A DNA stretch of 64,000 bases from Meiothermus taiwanensis DSM 14542. Lineage in GTDB: Bacteria; Deinococcota; Deinococci; Deinococcales; Thermaceae. The notes under the pieces were generated by a model. It saw only the letters and a program-made list of their open reading frames with translations. It had not been told where the DNA came from and did not search any database. Of this stretch, positions 24,277 to 31,755 are shown in pieces. The stretch lies in the NCBI GenBank assembly GCA_000482765.1, contig AXWR01000006.1:1-64000 (forward strand), written 5' to 3'. Within the stretch, counting starts at the first letter, position 1, and the number at the start of each line of letters is the position of its first letter. The position numbers were made by a program, and so were the translations under genes.

Positions 24277-24517
24277 AGGCCGCCATGGGGCCGTGCACCC
24301 CCAAAGCTAGCAAGCTATAGAATATAAATCAAGTATCTTTGTCGGTTTTTGGTTGTTTTAACCAGGGCTTCCGCCGGGCCTCGAGGGTTCCATGTTGTGT
24401 GGGTCGAAAGTTCCTTGAATCGTAATCCATGCTGAGCAAACCCAACCCCTAGGGGCTTTTCCGACTTGGGGCCTTGGCAAGAGCACCTGGGGGGCCAGCG
24501 TGTGGCTACATTTGTTA

Positions 24518-25882
24518 TTACAGGTTCAATAGCCAGCGGGCTACGCTCAGGTACACCACCAGACCGGTAACGTCGGTGACGGTAGCGATCAGGGGGTTGG
24601 AAATTAGGGCCGGGTCGAGCTTCAGCCGGCGTAGCAGCAGGGGCAGCATGGCCCCTACCACGTTGGCCAGCAGCACCACCAGGCCCAGCGAGAGGCCCAC
24701 CACCCACAGCAGCTGTACCTGTCCATCGATCAGAACCTTGATGCTGAGCAGGCAGGCCAGGGTCAGGCCCAGGAGCATACCCACCCCCAGTTCTTTGCGC
24801 ATGATGCGAAGCCAGTCGCCCAGGGCCACATCGCGGGTGGCCAGTGCCCGCACGATCAGGGTGCTGGACTGGTTGCCGGTGTTGCCCCCGGTGCCCACAA
24901 GCACCGGTACGTAAAAAGCCAGGGCGGTGACGGCCTCGAGCACCGACTCAAAGCCCTGCAGAATGGTGCTGGTAATGCTGCCGGTGATGATCAAAATAAT
25001 CAACCAGCGCACCCGGGCGCTCCACAGCTTTAAAACGCTCGACTTGCTGTACACCAGCTCGGGCGACTCCACCGCACCCAGCCGGTAGATATCCTCGGTG
25101 GCCTCCTCCTCGATCACATCAATCACGTCGTCGATGGTGACAATCCCGACCAGTTTTTTATCTTCGTCCACCACCGGCAGCACCGTGAAGTTGTAGTCGG
25201 CCATCAGCCGGGCCACTTCCTCCTGGTCGGTGTCGTCGCGCACGTAAATCACGTCGGGGTTCATGATCTCCGCAACGCGGGTCTTGGGGTCGGCCACAAT
25301 CAGATCGCGTAAAGTGAGCACCCCTTGCAGGTGCCCCTCGGCGTCCACCACGTAAATCACGTAAATTTGCTCCGCGTCGGGGGCCTCGCGCCGCAAGAAG
25401 CGGAATACCTCTTCCACCCGCATGGAGTCCCGCACCGCGATGTACTCCGAGGTCATGATGCCGCCGGCCTCGTCCTCGTCGTACTCGGCCAGTTCTTCTA
25501 CTTCGGCCCGGGTCTCGGGGTCGAGCTGGCGTAAAAGGGCCTCGGCGGCCTCGGGGCTGTTTTCCTCCTCAACCGCGTTGATGGCGTCGGCCAGGTCGTC
25601 CAGCGACAGCTCCTCCAGCAGCTCCTTAACCCGCCAGGGGGGCAGGGCCTCGAGCAGCTCGGCCTGCTCAGCCTCCTCGAGGTGGCTGAAGACCTCCGCT
25701 GCCTCGGCCGGGGAGAGCAGGGTCAGGATGGGCAGACGGTGTTCGGGGGCAAACTCCGACCAGTGCTCCAGAATTTGCGCTGGGTATAGCTCCTCCAGGG
25801 CTGCCTTGACCTTGAAAGCATCGCTCTCGCGCAGAGCGTTCTTGAGGGCCTCGAGCCCAAGCAAGGTTTCAGCATCGTACAT
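24518..25882 (-). CDS. mgtE: Magnesium transporter MgtE
   Basis: 454 residues, matching the 450-residue Thermus enzyme. Cytosolic N-domain of helical repeats (~1-130), two CBS domains (~138-255: GGIMTSEYIAV, IMNPDVIYVRD, LVGIVTIDDVIDVI), a connecting helix and five membrane helices (~285-454) with PVLVGTGGNTGNQSSTL and the pore segment NPLIATVTDVTGLVVY, whose Asp is the ion-binding residue in the family. The many acidic residues in the N and CBS domains sense Mg2+ and gate the pore. Strong AAGGAGG ribosome site 6 nt before the ATG. The leader has a short open frame and hairpins (see 25958-26014). Confidence 0.97.
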   Translation of the reverse strand: MYDAETLLGLEALKNALRESDAFKVKAALEELYPAQILEHWSEFAPEHRLPILTLLSPAEAAEVFSHLEEAEQAELLEALPPWRVKELLEELSLDDLADAINAVEEENSPEAAEALLRQLDPETRAEVEELAEYDEDEAGGIMTSEYIAVRDSMRVEEVFRFLRREAPDAEQIYVIYVVDAEGHLQGVLTLRDLIVADPKTRVAEIMNPDVIYVRDDTDQEEVARLMADYNFTVLPVVDEDKKLVGIVTIDDVIDVIEEEATEDIYRLGAVESPELVYSKSSVLKLWSARVRWLIILIITGSITSTILQGFESVLEAVTALAFYVPVLVGTGGNTGNQSSTLIVRALATRDVALGDWLRIMRKELGVGMLLGLTLACLLSIKVLIDGQVQLLWVVGLSLGLVVLLANVVGAMLPLLLRRLKLDPALISNPLIATVTDVTGLVVYLSVARWLLNL

Positions 25883-25957
25883 ATGCGGCCTCCTTCGGTT
25901 TTCGGCCAGAGCCGAATCTTGGAAGGAAGCTCCGCAGGGTACACGGTTTGTCGAGGA

Positions 25958-26014
25958 TTACTCGGTGTGGGAGCACACCGGGTAAAATCTTCGACTAGAA
26001 CTGTGATCTTCCAC
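25958..26014 (-). CDS. Possible 18-residue leader peptide upstream of mgtE
   Basis: GTG (26014) preceded by a perfect AGGAGG (26024-26019) at 4 nt, 18 codons and TAA (25960-25958), 75 nt before mgtE. Its last codons lie in a 7-bp hairpin CGGTGTG/CACACCG. Sequence: EDHSSSRRFYPVCSHTE after the first residue. No other leader of this kind is known to me; it may be a regulatory peptide or a chance frame. Confidence 0.3.
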   Translation of the reverse strand: MEDHSSSRRFYPVCSHTE

Positions 26015-26100
26015 GGTGCCTCCTATGCGCTTGCCACCTGCAGGTAAACCCGAGCGTTTCCTGCTTGGCAAACCTAAAGTAGCCTAGCACCCCAGGGCAG
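26012..26100 (-). promoter_or_regulatory. Structured leader region between TRIC gene and mgtE
   Basis: On the minus strand a stem TTGCCAAGCAGG ... CCTGC-agg-TGGCAA (roughly 26078-26031) precedes the AGGAGG of the short open frame. The gap between the two genes is 243 bp and could carry a regulatory RNA. I do not see the M-box consensus (no GGTGAGGCTCC). Confidence 0.35.
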
Positions 26101-26125
26101 CTAAAGCAAGCAAATAAGACCTTGC

Positions 26126-26743
26126 TCACGGGGTAGGAAGACGCAGGCCGAGCCAGCGGCTCGAGAGCCGCAACCCAATGGTGACCAGGGCCCCCAGGAT
26201 CACCGCCAGGGCCGCGTAGGAGGGCAAGAAGGTGTAGATCAAAAACACCACCGCAGCCCCCCCGCTGGCCGCCGAGGCGTACAGGTCGCGGTTGCGATAG
26301 AAGATGCCGGGAATCTCCCCAGCCAGCACATCGCGCAGAACCCCACCCCCCACCCCTGAGACCGTGCCCACGAACACACAGCCCCAAAACCCGAGCCCAA
26401 ATGCCAAAGCCCGCTCGGCCCCCAGCGCGGCAAACAACCCCAAGCCGATGGTGTCGAGGTAGTAGATGGGGCGCTCGAGCCGGCCCAGCCGCTGGTTGAA
26501 GCGCCATACCGCCAGGGCCACCACAAACACCAGCCACAGCACCGCCTCATTGCGAAGCGAGCCGGCGGGCAGGGAGCCCACCAGCACATCCCGGATGGCA
26601 CCCCCGCCAATGGCGGTAACCCCGGTCAGCACGATAATGCCCACCAGATCGAAGCGTTTTTGTACGGCCACCAGTGCGCCCGAGACCCCAAAAGCCAGGA
26701 GACCGGCCCAGGAAAGAACATCGAGCAACTGCCCGTGCTGCAT
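26126..26743 (-). CDS. TRIC-type cation channel (UPF0126 family)
   Basis: 205 residues with seven hydrophobic segments built as two repeats, each with the glycine-rich signature: GVTAIGGGAIRDVL (~40-53) and GTVSGVGGGVLRDVL (~125-139). Bacterial TRIC channels are trimeric potassium-permeable pores in the inner membrane; the GGGxxRD loops line the pore and sit near the lipid-bound centre. It starts 8 nt after the ispF stop, so the two are co-transcribed. It lies upstream of mgtE in the same direction, which might reflect joint handling of cations. Confidence 0.9.
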   Translation of the reverse strand: MQHGQLLDVLSWAGLLAFGVSGALVAVQKRFDLVGIIVLTGVTAIGGGAIRDVLVGSLPAGSLRNEAVLWLVFVVALAVWRFNQRLGRLERPIYYLDTIGLGLFAALGAERALAFGLGFWGCVFVGTVSGVGGGVLRDVLAGEIPGIFYRNRDLYASAASGGAAVVFLIYTFLPSYAALAVILGALVTIGLRLSSRWLGLRLPTP

Positions 26744-26751
26744 AAAGAAGG

Positions 26752-27255
26752 CTAGCTTTTATCGGGGAGGGGCTCGAGGTAAACCACCACCCGGCACTGG
26801 ACGTGGTTGGGGGCCAGCCCCTCGGAGGTTTTGAAGGTGAGGCCCACCCGCTTTTCGGGCAGGCCGGTCAGCAGGGCCAGGTGCTGCTGGATGTCTGTGC
26901 GGTGCGGCCCCAGCTTGGGCCGGTCGAGCGTCACCACCGCCGAAAGCTGGCTGAGCCGGTAGCCGCTCTCGCGCACCTTTTGCAAGACCACCTCGAGGAT
27001 CACCCGGCTTTCCAGGCCCTTCCACTTGGGGTCGTGGTCGGGGAAATAACTGCCGATATCACCCAGCGCAAAGGCCGATAGCAGGGCATCGGAAAGGGCA
27101 TGCAGCAGAACATCCCCGTCGGAATGCGCTATGGCACCCCGGTCGCTCTCGATGCGAACACCCCCCAGCCATAGCTCGCGCCCCTCACCCAAGCGGTGCG
27201 CGTCTTCACCATAACCCACGAGCAGTTGTGACCAAGTAGAAGGCTTCTCTGCCAC
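26752..27255 (-). CDS. ispF: 2-C-methyl-D-erythritol 2,4-cyclodiphosphate synthase
   Basis: 167 residues. It forms the cyclic diphosphate intermediate of the MEP isoprenoid pathway, here needed for carotenoids and menaquinone. Zinc ligands sit in GEDAHRL (consensus D-V-H with Ala in place of Val) and [30 protein letters not shown] and the C-terminal [16 protein letters not shown] complete the fold. GTG start at 27255. A second MEP gene, ispG, is at 39749. Divergent from the thiolase gene. Confidence 0.96.
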   Translation of the reverse strand: MAEKPSTWSQLLVGYGEDAHRLGEGRELWLGGVRIESDRGAIAHSDGDVLLHALSDALLSAFALGDIGSYFPDHDPKWKGLESRVILEVVLQKVRESGYRLSQLSAVVTLDRPKLGPHRTDIQQHLALLTGLPEKRVGLTFKTSEGLAPNHVQCRVVVYLEPLPDKS

Positions 27256-27340
27256 GCAGATATCCTAACGCGTTTGAGGGCAGGGAGCCATTCGCGTAGA
27301 ACCCAACGTTTGGCTGGGCAGACTTGAAGCCAGAAGCGCT

Positions 27341-27367
27341 TTGCCATAAACTTTGACTCAGTATAAC
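27341..27367 (+). promoter_or_regulatory. Probable promoter of the thiolase operon
   Basis: TTGCCA (27341-27346), 15-nt spacer, TATAAC (27362-27367). Spacer is short, so confidence is moderate. Confidence 0.5.
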
Positions 27368-27382
27368 TTTTAAGGAGCAGCC

Positions 27383-28555
27383 ATGAAGGAAGCGGTTATC
27401 GTCAGTGCGGTTCGCAGCGCCGTTGCGCGCGGCAAAAGCGATGGTTCTTTGGCCAGCGTACACCCCATCGACCTCTCGGCCGAAGTGATGAAGGCAGCAG
27501 TGACCAGGGTTGGTGTAGACCCGGCCCTCATCGAAGACATTCAGTGGGGGTGTGCGATGCCCGAGGCCAGCCAGGGCCTGAACGTGGCCCGGCTTTCCAT
27601 GCTGCGGGCCGGCTTCCCCGTAGAGGTTTCGGCTGCAACCATCAACCGGTTCTGTTCCTCGGGCCTGCAAAGCGTGGCCTATGCAGCCCAGGCCATCATC
27701 TCGGGTATGAACGAGGTGGTGCTGGCTGGGGGCGTGGAGATGATGAGCCAGGTGCCGATGTCGGGGTATCATACCCAGCTCCACCCCGAACTGACCGAGG
27801 CTTACATCGGCATGGGTTTCACCGCCGAGCGGGTGGCCGAGCGCTGGGGCATTAGCCGCGCCGACCAGGACGCCTGGGCCCTGCGGAGCCACCAGAAAGC
27901 CCTGGAGGCCCAGGCCCGGGGTGCTTTCGATGAGCAAATTGTGCCCATACCGGTCAAAAAGGTGCACTGGAGAGGAAGCAAAAAGCAGGTGGAGGAAGTG
28001 CTGTTCGCCAAAGACGAGCTTCCCCGTGCCGATACCAGCCTCGAGCGCCTCGCCAAGCTCAAACCCGCCTTCAAAGAAGGGGGTACTGTGACCGCCGGTA
28101 ATGCCTCCCCCTACTCCGATGGGGCCGCGGCTGTGCTGTTGATGAGCGCGGACAAAGCCAAGGAGCTGGGCCTGAAGCCGCTGGCCCGGTTTATCTCTTT
28201 CGCTACAGGCGGGGTAGATCCGGACATCATGGGCGTAGGCCCCATCAAGGCCGTGCCCAAAGCCCTGGCGAAAGCCGGCATTGCCCTCGATGACCTTAAG
28301 CTCATCGAGTTCAACGAAGCTTTCGCAGCCCAGGTGCTTGCGGTGATGCGGGAGCTGCAGATGGATCCCGAAAAGGTCAACGTCAACGGTGGGGCCATCG
28401 CTTTAGGGCACCCCCTGGGCGCTACTGGGGCCAAGCTCACCACCCAGCTCATCCACGAGCTGGGCAAGCGCGGGGGCGGGCTGGGCATGGTGACCATGTG
28501 TATTGGCGGTGGGATGGGGGCGGCCGGGGTGTTTGAAGTGTACCCACAGGCCTGA
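27383..28555 (+). CDS. Acetyl-CoA acyltransferase (thiolase)
   Basis: 390 residues. Thiolytic cleavage of 3-ketoacyl-CoA, last step of beta-oxidation, or the reverse condensation. The nucleophilic Cys is in NRFCSSGLQ (residue ~92), the acid/base pair in GHPLGATG and [18 protein letters not shown] ribosome site at 27372-27377. Followed 75 nt later by a dienoyl-CoA-reductase-like gene and then a FUN14 protein: with the upstream hydratase at 6803 the window offers several beta-oxidation steps. Degradative versus biosynthetic thiolase cannot be fixed; TTG-/loop length and context favour degradative FadA. Confidence 0.95.
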   Translation: MKEAVIVSAVRSAVARGKSDGSLASVHPIDLSAEVMKAAVTRVGVDPALIEDIQWGCAMPEASQGLNVARLSMLRAGFPVEVSAATINRFCSSGLQSVAYAAQAIISGMNEVVLAGGVEMMSQVPMSGYHTQLHPELTEAYIGMGFTAERVAERWGISRADQDAWALRSHQKALEAQARGAFDEQIVPIPVKKVHWRGSKKQVEEVLFAKDELPRADTSLERLAKLKPAFKEGGTVTAGNASPYSDGAAAVLLMSADKAKELGLKPLARFISFATGGVDPDIMGVGPIKAVPKALAKAGIALDDLKLIEFNEAFAAQVLAVMRELQMDPEKVNVNGGAIALGHPLGATGAKLTTQLIHELGKRGGGLGMVTMCIGGGMGAAGVFEVYPQA

Positions 28556-28629
28556 GAGCGGCCTGCGCGGGCCCTATCCCAACAATTGGGCCGATGAGCG
28601 GATTCTTTTCGTGAACCGATGGGGTGTGT

Positions 28630-29478
28630 ATGTTTGAACCTGGGCTTCTAAAGGATAAGGTGGTGCTGGTTACAGGGGGCGGTACGGGCCTTGGCCGCTC
28701 GATGAGTACGCGTTTTCTAGAGCTGGGGGCTAAGGTAGCCATCACCAGCCGCCGGGCCGAGACCATTGCCCAGGCCGCCCAGGAGATGATGGAGCAAACC
28801 GGCGGGGAGGTTTTCGCTACACCGGTGGATGTGCGCGACCCCGAGGCGGTGCGGGCCATGATAGACGCGGTGGAGGCCCATTTTGGCCGGATCGATGTGC
28901 TGATCAACAACGCCGCAGGCAACTTTATATCGCCTACCGAGCGGCTGTCCTACCGGGCCTTCGATGCGGTTCTGAATATCGTGCTGCACGGTACGGTGTA
29001 CTGCACCCTGGAGGTGGGTAAGCGCTGGATTGCCAGAGGACATAAAGGCACCATGCTCAACATCGCCACCACCTACGCCCAGACCGGCTCGGGGTATGTG
29101 GTGCCTTCGGCCACCGCCAAGGCCGGGGTGGTGGCCCTGACCAAATCGCTGGCCGCGGAGTGGGGCAAGTACGGCATCCGCCTCAACGCCATAGCCCCGG
29201 GGCCTTTCCCCACCGAGGGGGCCTGGACGCGCCTGATGCCCACCCCAGAGATTGCCCAGATGTTCGAGAAGAAGATTCCCCTGGGGCGGGTGGGCCAGCA
29301 CATCGAGCTCGCCAACCTGGCTGCGTACTTAATCTCGGACTATGCCGGTTTTATCACCGGCGACGTTATTACCATTGACGGGGGCGAGACGGTCTGGAAC
29401 GCCGGGGAGTTCAACGTGCTGGACGCGGTGACCAAGGAACAGTGGGACATGCTCGAGGCCATGCGTAAAAAAGGCTGA
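28630..29478 (+). CDS. 2,4-dienoyl-CoA reductase-like short-chain dehydrogenase (DECR1 type)
   Basis: 282 residues. Classical SDR with the cofactor loop TGGGTGLG and the segment [16 protein letters not shown]. The middle block [20 protein letters not shown] and the end [16 protein letters not shown] follow mammalian mitochondrial 2,4-dienoyl-CoA reductase closely (by memory of that family), rather than the bacterial flavin enzyme FadH. Expected to reduce 2,4-dienoyl-CoA with NADPH so that unsaturated fatty acids can enter beta-oxidation; this fits the thiolase just upstream. ATG at 28630 was taken as start, with GTG 28624 a possible alternative. Confidence 0.88.
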   Translation: MFEPGLLKDKVVLVTGGGTGLGRSMSTRFLELGAKVAITSRRAETIAQAAQEMMEQTGGEVFATPVDVRDPEAVRAMIDAVEAHFGRIDVLINNAAGNFISPTERLSYRAFDAVLNIVLHGTVYCTLEVGKRWIARGHKGTMLNIATTYAQTGSGYVVPSATAKAGVVALTKSLAAEWGKYGIRLNAIAPGPFPTEGAWTRLMPTPEIAQMFEKKIPLGRVGQHIELANLAAYLISDYAGFITGDVITIDGGETVWNAGEFNVLDAVTKEQWDMLEAMRKKG

Positions 29479-29514
29479 CCCTTCTGTTCAGCCTGAGCGT
29501 GGCACAATAGAAAC

Positions 29515-29829
29515 GTGGAACTGATACAACCGTACATCGGCCAGCTCACCTTTGGGGGGCTGGCAGGTTTTGCCGTAGGCTACGCCATCAAGACCGTGGG
29601 GCGCTGGGTGGCTATCATCCTGGGCCTGATCTTTGTGGTGGTGCAGGTGCTGGCCTCGATGGGTTACATCAACGTCGACTGGACGCGCATCCAGCGCGAT
29701 GTGGAACCTCTGCTGCAACAGGAACAGATCAAGGGCGCCTGGGATGCCTTGGTGCAGGTGCTCACCACCAACCTGCCCTTCGGGGGGGCCTTTGTGGCAG
29801 GTTTGCTGCTGGGCCTGCGGCGGGGCTAG
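29515..29829 (+). CDS. FUN14 family membrane protein
   Basis: 104 residues, three hydrophobic segments, matching the FUN14 fold: LTFGGLAGFAVGYAIKTVGR, then AIILGLIFVVVQVLASMGYI, INVDWTRI and a final NLPFGGAFVAGLLLGLRRG. In eukaryotes the family includes mitophagy receptors; the bacterial role is unknown. It follows the dehydrogenase after 36 nt and could be in the same operon. The 3' end overlaps the convergent HMG-CoA-lyase-like gene by 4 nt. GTG start. Confidence 0.88.
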   Translation: MELIQPYIGQLTFGGLAGFAVGYAIKTVGRWVAIILGLIFVVVQVLASMGYINVDWTRIQRDVEPLLQQEQIKGAWDALVQVLTTNLPFGGAFVAGLLLGLRRG

Positions 29830-30677
29830 GCGTACTGGGTTCTGAGCGCAAGGGCCCGGCTGGAGAGTTCCCTTAAGCGATGCAGGTCAACCCCGGTGGC
29901 CCGGCCTTGCTGGGCCAGATAGGGCAAGACCTGCTCGGTGGCCAGGTTGCCCACCAACTCGTCGCCGGCAAAAGGACAGCCGCCAATCCCGCCCAGGGCC
30001 CCCTCGAGCCAGCCCACCCCAAACCCCAGGGCCACCCGCACCTTGTCCAGGGTGTGTTCCGGGCGGCTGTGCAGGTGCAGCCCCAGGCGCTCGTCCAGCG
30101 CCCCCACCCGAGCCACGGCCTGTAGGGTCTGGGCGATGGTCTGGGCCGAGGCCACCCCGTAGGTATCGGCCAGCACGATGCCGCTCAGTCCGGGTAGCGT
30201 TCGCATGCGCTGTACAAACTGCGCGGTCAGGCCGGGTGTCCAGGTATCGCCGTAGGGGTTGCCAAAGGCCATGGAGAGATAGACCACAAACCTGAGCCCC
30301 TGGGCCTCGGCCAAGAGCTGTTGCAGCACCGGCCAGGACTCCTCGATACCCAGGTTGAGGTTTTTGCGCTGGAAGGTCTCGCAGATGGAAAAAGGGTAGC
30401 CTACCGTGGTCAGGTGGGTGGCCTGCCGGGCCCGCTCGAGGCCCTTCAGGTTGCCGATAATTGCCAGGTACTCCCGCCCTTGCGGTGCGGGCAGGGCGGC
30501 CAGCACCGCCTCGGCATCGGCGTGCTGGGGCACCCATTTAGGTGAGACAAAGCTGGTGAGGTCGAGGCTCAAAAAACCGGCCTCGAGCAGCCCCAACAGA
30601 TAGCGCACCTTTTCTTCGGTCGGGATGAACCGGGCAAAGCCCTGCCAGGAATCCCGTGGACACTCCACCCACCTCAC
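29826..30677 (-). CDS. Hydroxymethylglutaryl-CoA lyase-like protein (divergent)
   Basis: 283 residues, DRE-TIM barrel of the HMGL-like family. Retained: PRDSWQ (where lyases have PRDGLQ, catalytic Arg-Asp kept), TSFVSPKWVPQHAD, LADTYGVA, and GGIGGCPFAG with the active-site Cys. Changed: the metal site HxH(D) reads LHLHSRPEHT instead of VHCHDTYG, and the GNVATED end reads GNLATEQ. It may still be a lyase acting on HMG-CoA or a related acid; the changes make the substrate uncertain. GTG start; a TATAGT box lies 8 nt upstream. Its start lies inside the upstream DUF5615 gene's end. Confidence 0.8.
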   Translation of the reverse strand: MRWVECPRDSWQGFARFIPTEEKVRYLLGLLEAGFLSLDLTSFVSPKWVPQHADAEAVLAALPAPQGREYLAIIGNLKGLERARQATHLTTVGYPFSICETFQRKNLNLGIEESWPVLQQLLAEAQGLRFVVYLSMAFGNPYGDTWTPGLTAQFVQRMRTLPGLSGIVLADTYGVASAQTIAQTLQAVARVGALDERLGLHLHSRPEHTLDKVRVALGFGVGWLEGALGGIGGCPFAGDELVGNLATEQVLPYLAQQGRATGVDLHRLRELSSRALALRTQYA

Positions 30678-31024
30678 AGTTCCTCACTATACCGGGCGAT
30701 GCCCTCCGGCTGTACCACGTAGAGTTCGCCCCAGAGCGGAAAGCCCAGGCGAAACACATCGCGCAGGCTTTCCCGCATCACCTCGGGGTCGATCACCCCG
30801 GGGCGCAGCACGATGCGGGGAAAGCTCAGGGGAAAGCGCACGGGGTCGGAAAAGTCCAGGTCGAGCGTGACCAGCACGTAATTGTGGCGCTCGGCGTAGT
30901 CGTACAAGATCTGATCGGAGCGCCCCGTAAGGCCCACCTCCCGGGCTGTGACCACCTCGTGGCCCTCGCCGATCAACCACCACAAGACCCGCTGGGGGAT
31001 GTTTTCGTCCAGCAGAATTCGCAT
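30674..31024 (-). CDS. DUF5615-family PIN-like nuclease candidate (toxin)
   Basis: 116 residues. N-terminal MRILLDENIPQRVLWWLIGE and mid LVTLDLDFSDPVRF give the acidic residues (Asp6, Glu7, Asp~56) typical of DUF5615 proteins, a branch of the PIN ribonuclease fold. The ATG overlaps the stop of the DUF433 gene (TAATG), showing tight coupling. In other genomes the DUF433/DUF5615 pairing is considered a VapBC-like toxin-antitoxin module. It overlaps the HMG-CoA-lyase-like gene by 4 nt at its 3' end. No activity can be proven from sequence. Confidence 0.82.
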   Translation of the reverse strand: MRILLDENIPQRVLWWLIGEGHEVVTAREVGLTGRSDQILYDYAERHNYVLVTLDLDFSDPVRFPLSFPRIVLRPGVIDPEVMRESLRDVFRLGFPLWGELYVVQPEGIARYSEEL

Positions 31025-31278
31025 TACTCTTCGTGCAGGGCGATCCACTCGTAGTTGGTCGAACGGGCCCCGTACAGCAAGGCCGCCTGGATATCCTGAC
31101 GGGTAAGTTCCGGCCACTGCAACAGCACCTCTTCAATGGACATCTGCGCGGCCAGGGCTTCCAGCACCATGTGAACCGCGATGCGGGTTCCCCTGAGGCG
31201 GGGCCTGCCACGCAGAACGTCGGGGTTGGCGCTGATGCGGGAGAGGAGTTGGTTTCGAGCCTTTGCACCCAGCTTCAT
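31024..31278 (-). CDS. DUF433-family protein (antitoxin candidate)
   Basis: 84 residues. Core signature RPRLRGTRIAVHMVLEALAA, SIEEVLLQWPELTRQDIQAAL is DUF433 (winged-helix-like antitoxin). The start is ATG 31278, where the conserved protein begins; the frame continues open for 55 codons upstream through a duplicated leader shared with another gene, which should be non-coding in this frame. The coupled partner encodes a DUF5615 PIN-like protein. Expression may depend on the leader block 31279-31590. Confidence 0.85.
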   Translation of the reverse strand: MKLGAKARNQLLSRISANPDVLRGRPRLRGTRIAVHMVLEALAAQMSIEEVLLQWPELTRQDIQAALLYGARSTNYEWIALHEE

Positions 31279-31584
31279 CCGATTGGGGTCTGGGGCGCTA
31301 GAACCCCTGGGCAAGTACCGACAGGGGATTGCCCCCAGGCCGCCCCCAGGCGGCCACACCCACTCACCTCCTTTGCGGTAAAACCTTTGATGGGAACGCT
31401 TTTTCCGTGTACCCTGACAGCCGCTGTAGGGGGTTCCTGGCACGACCTGAAGGGTCTGCTTCCAGCGCAGGCCTTGGGAGCAGATACATTCTCCAAAACC
31501 CAGGCGCCAGGGGTCTGGCCGCCGGGGGCTGTGCGCCCGACCTGTACAGAGCGGCCCGGATTCGGAGTCTGCATGGTCTTTCCT
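31274..31584 (-). repeat. Duplicated 311-bp leader block, copy 1
   Basis: Identical to 35840-36150 except for six substitutions and without a gap (offset exactly 4566). On the minus strand the block ends at the start codon of the DUF433 gene (ATG AAG is shared too). It contains AAAGGAGGTGAGTGGG, several GC-rich hairpins and a 99-codon frame. Confidence 0.9.
31275..31574 (-). CDS. Candidate 99-codon frame inside leader copy 1
   Basis: ATG preceded by AGGAAAGACC, stop TGA overlapping the next start as ATGA. Begins MQTPNPGRSVQVGRTAPGG and ends GVLAPQTPIG. Differences between the two copies in this frame: four silent codons or single conservative changes (T/A, V/A). Biased composition (Gly, Ala, Pro, Ser) leaves open whether it is translated. 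Confidence 0.3.
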   Translation of the reverse strand: MQTPNPGRSVQVGRTAPGGQTPGAWVLENVSAPKACAGSRPFRSCQEPPTAAVRVHGKSVPIKGFTAKEVSGCGRLGAAWGQSPVGTCPGVLAPQTPIG

Positions 31585-31754
31585 TGGGAAGCCCTAACGT
31601 GGCTGGGGTGGTTTACAGAGTGCCTCCCTCGAGGCGGGGTTTAATACCGGATTCAAAAAGATAATCTTCAAACAAAAAACATTCAGAGGCTATCTTTATT
31701 GAATCCTAGAGCGCGTTCCTTGGTCAGGTTGAGCCGAACTAACCAAATCCGGTA
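31279..31754. other. Gene-poor region between DUF433 and lemA
   Basis: 476 bp. Filled by leader copy 1 (31274-31584), a short tail (31585-31643) with similarity to the end of the metallophosphoesterase gene at 36194-36200, and MITE-like copy D (31644-31755). Confidence 0.8.
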
Positions 31755-31755
31755 T
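31644..31755. repeat. MITE-like repeat, copy D (most complete termini)
   Basis: 112 bp bounded by a perfect 10-bp terminal inverted repeat ATACCGGATT (31644-31653) / AATCCGGTAT (31746-31755). The inner pair GATTCAAAAAGAT...ATCTTTATTGAATC and the GAGCCGAACTAACC half are present. Its last base is part of the lemA stop codon. Confidence 0.85.

Noticed and set aside
25882-26120. M-box (ykoK) magnesium riboswitch upstream of mgtE
   Set aside because: The leader is structured but the M-box consensus core is not found by eye; a covariance-model search would be decisive.
31279-31443. N-terminal extension of DUF433 (and of the SDR at 35845-36009) through the duplicated leader
   Set aside because: Identical extension on two unrelated proteins with non-conservative differences between copies; the conserved domains begin at the ATG directly after the block.
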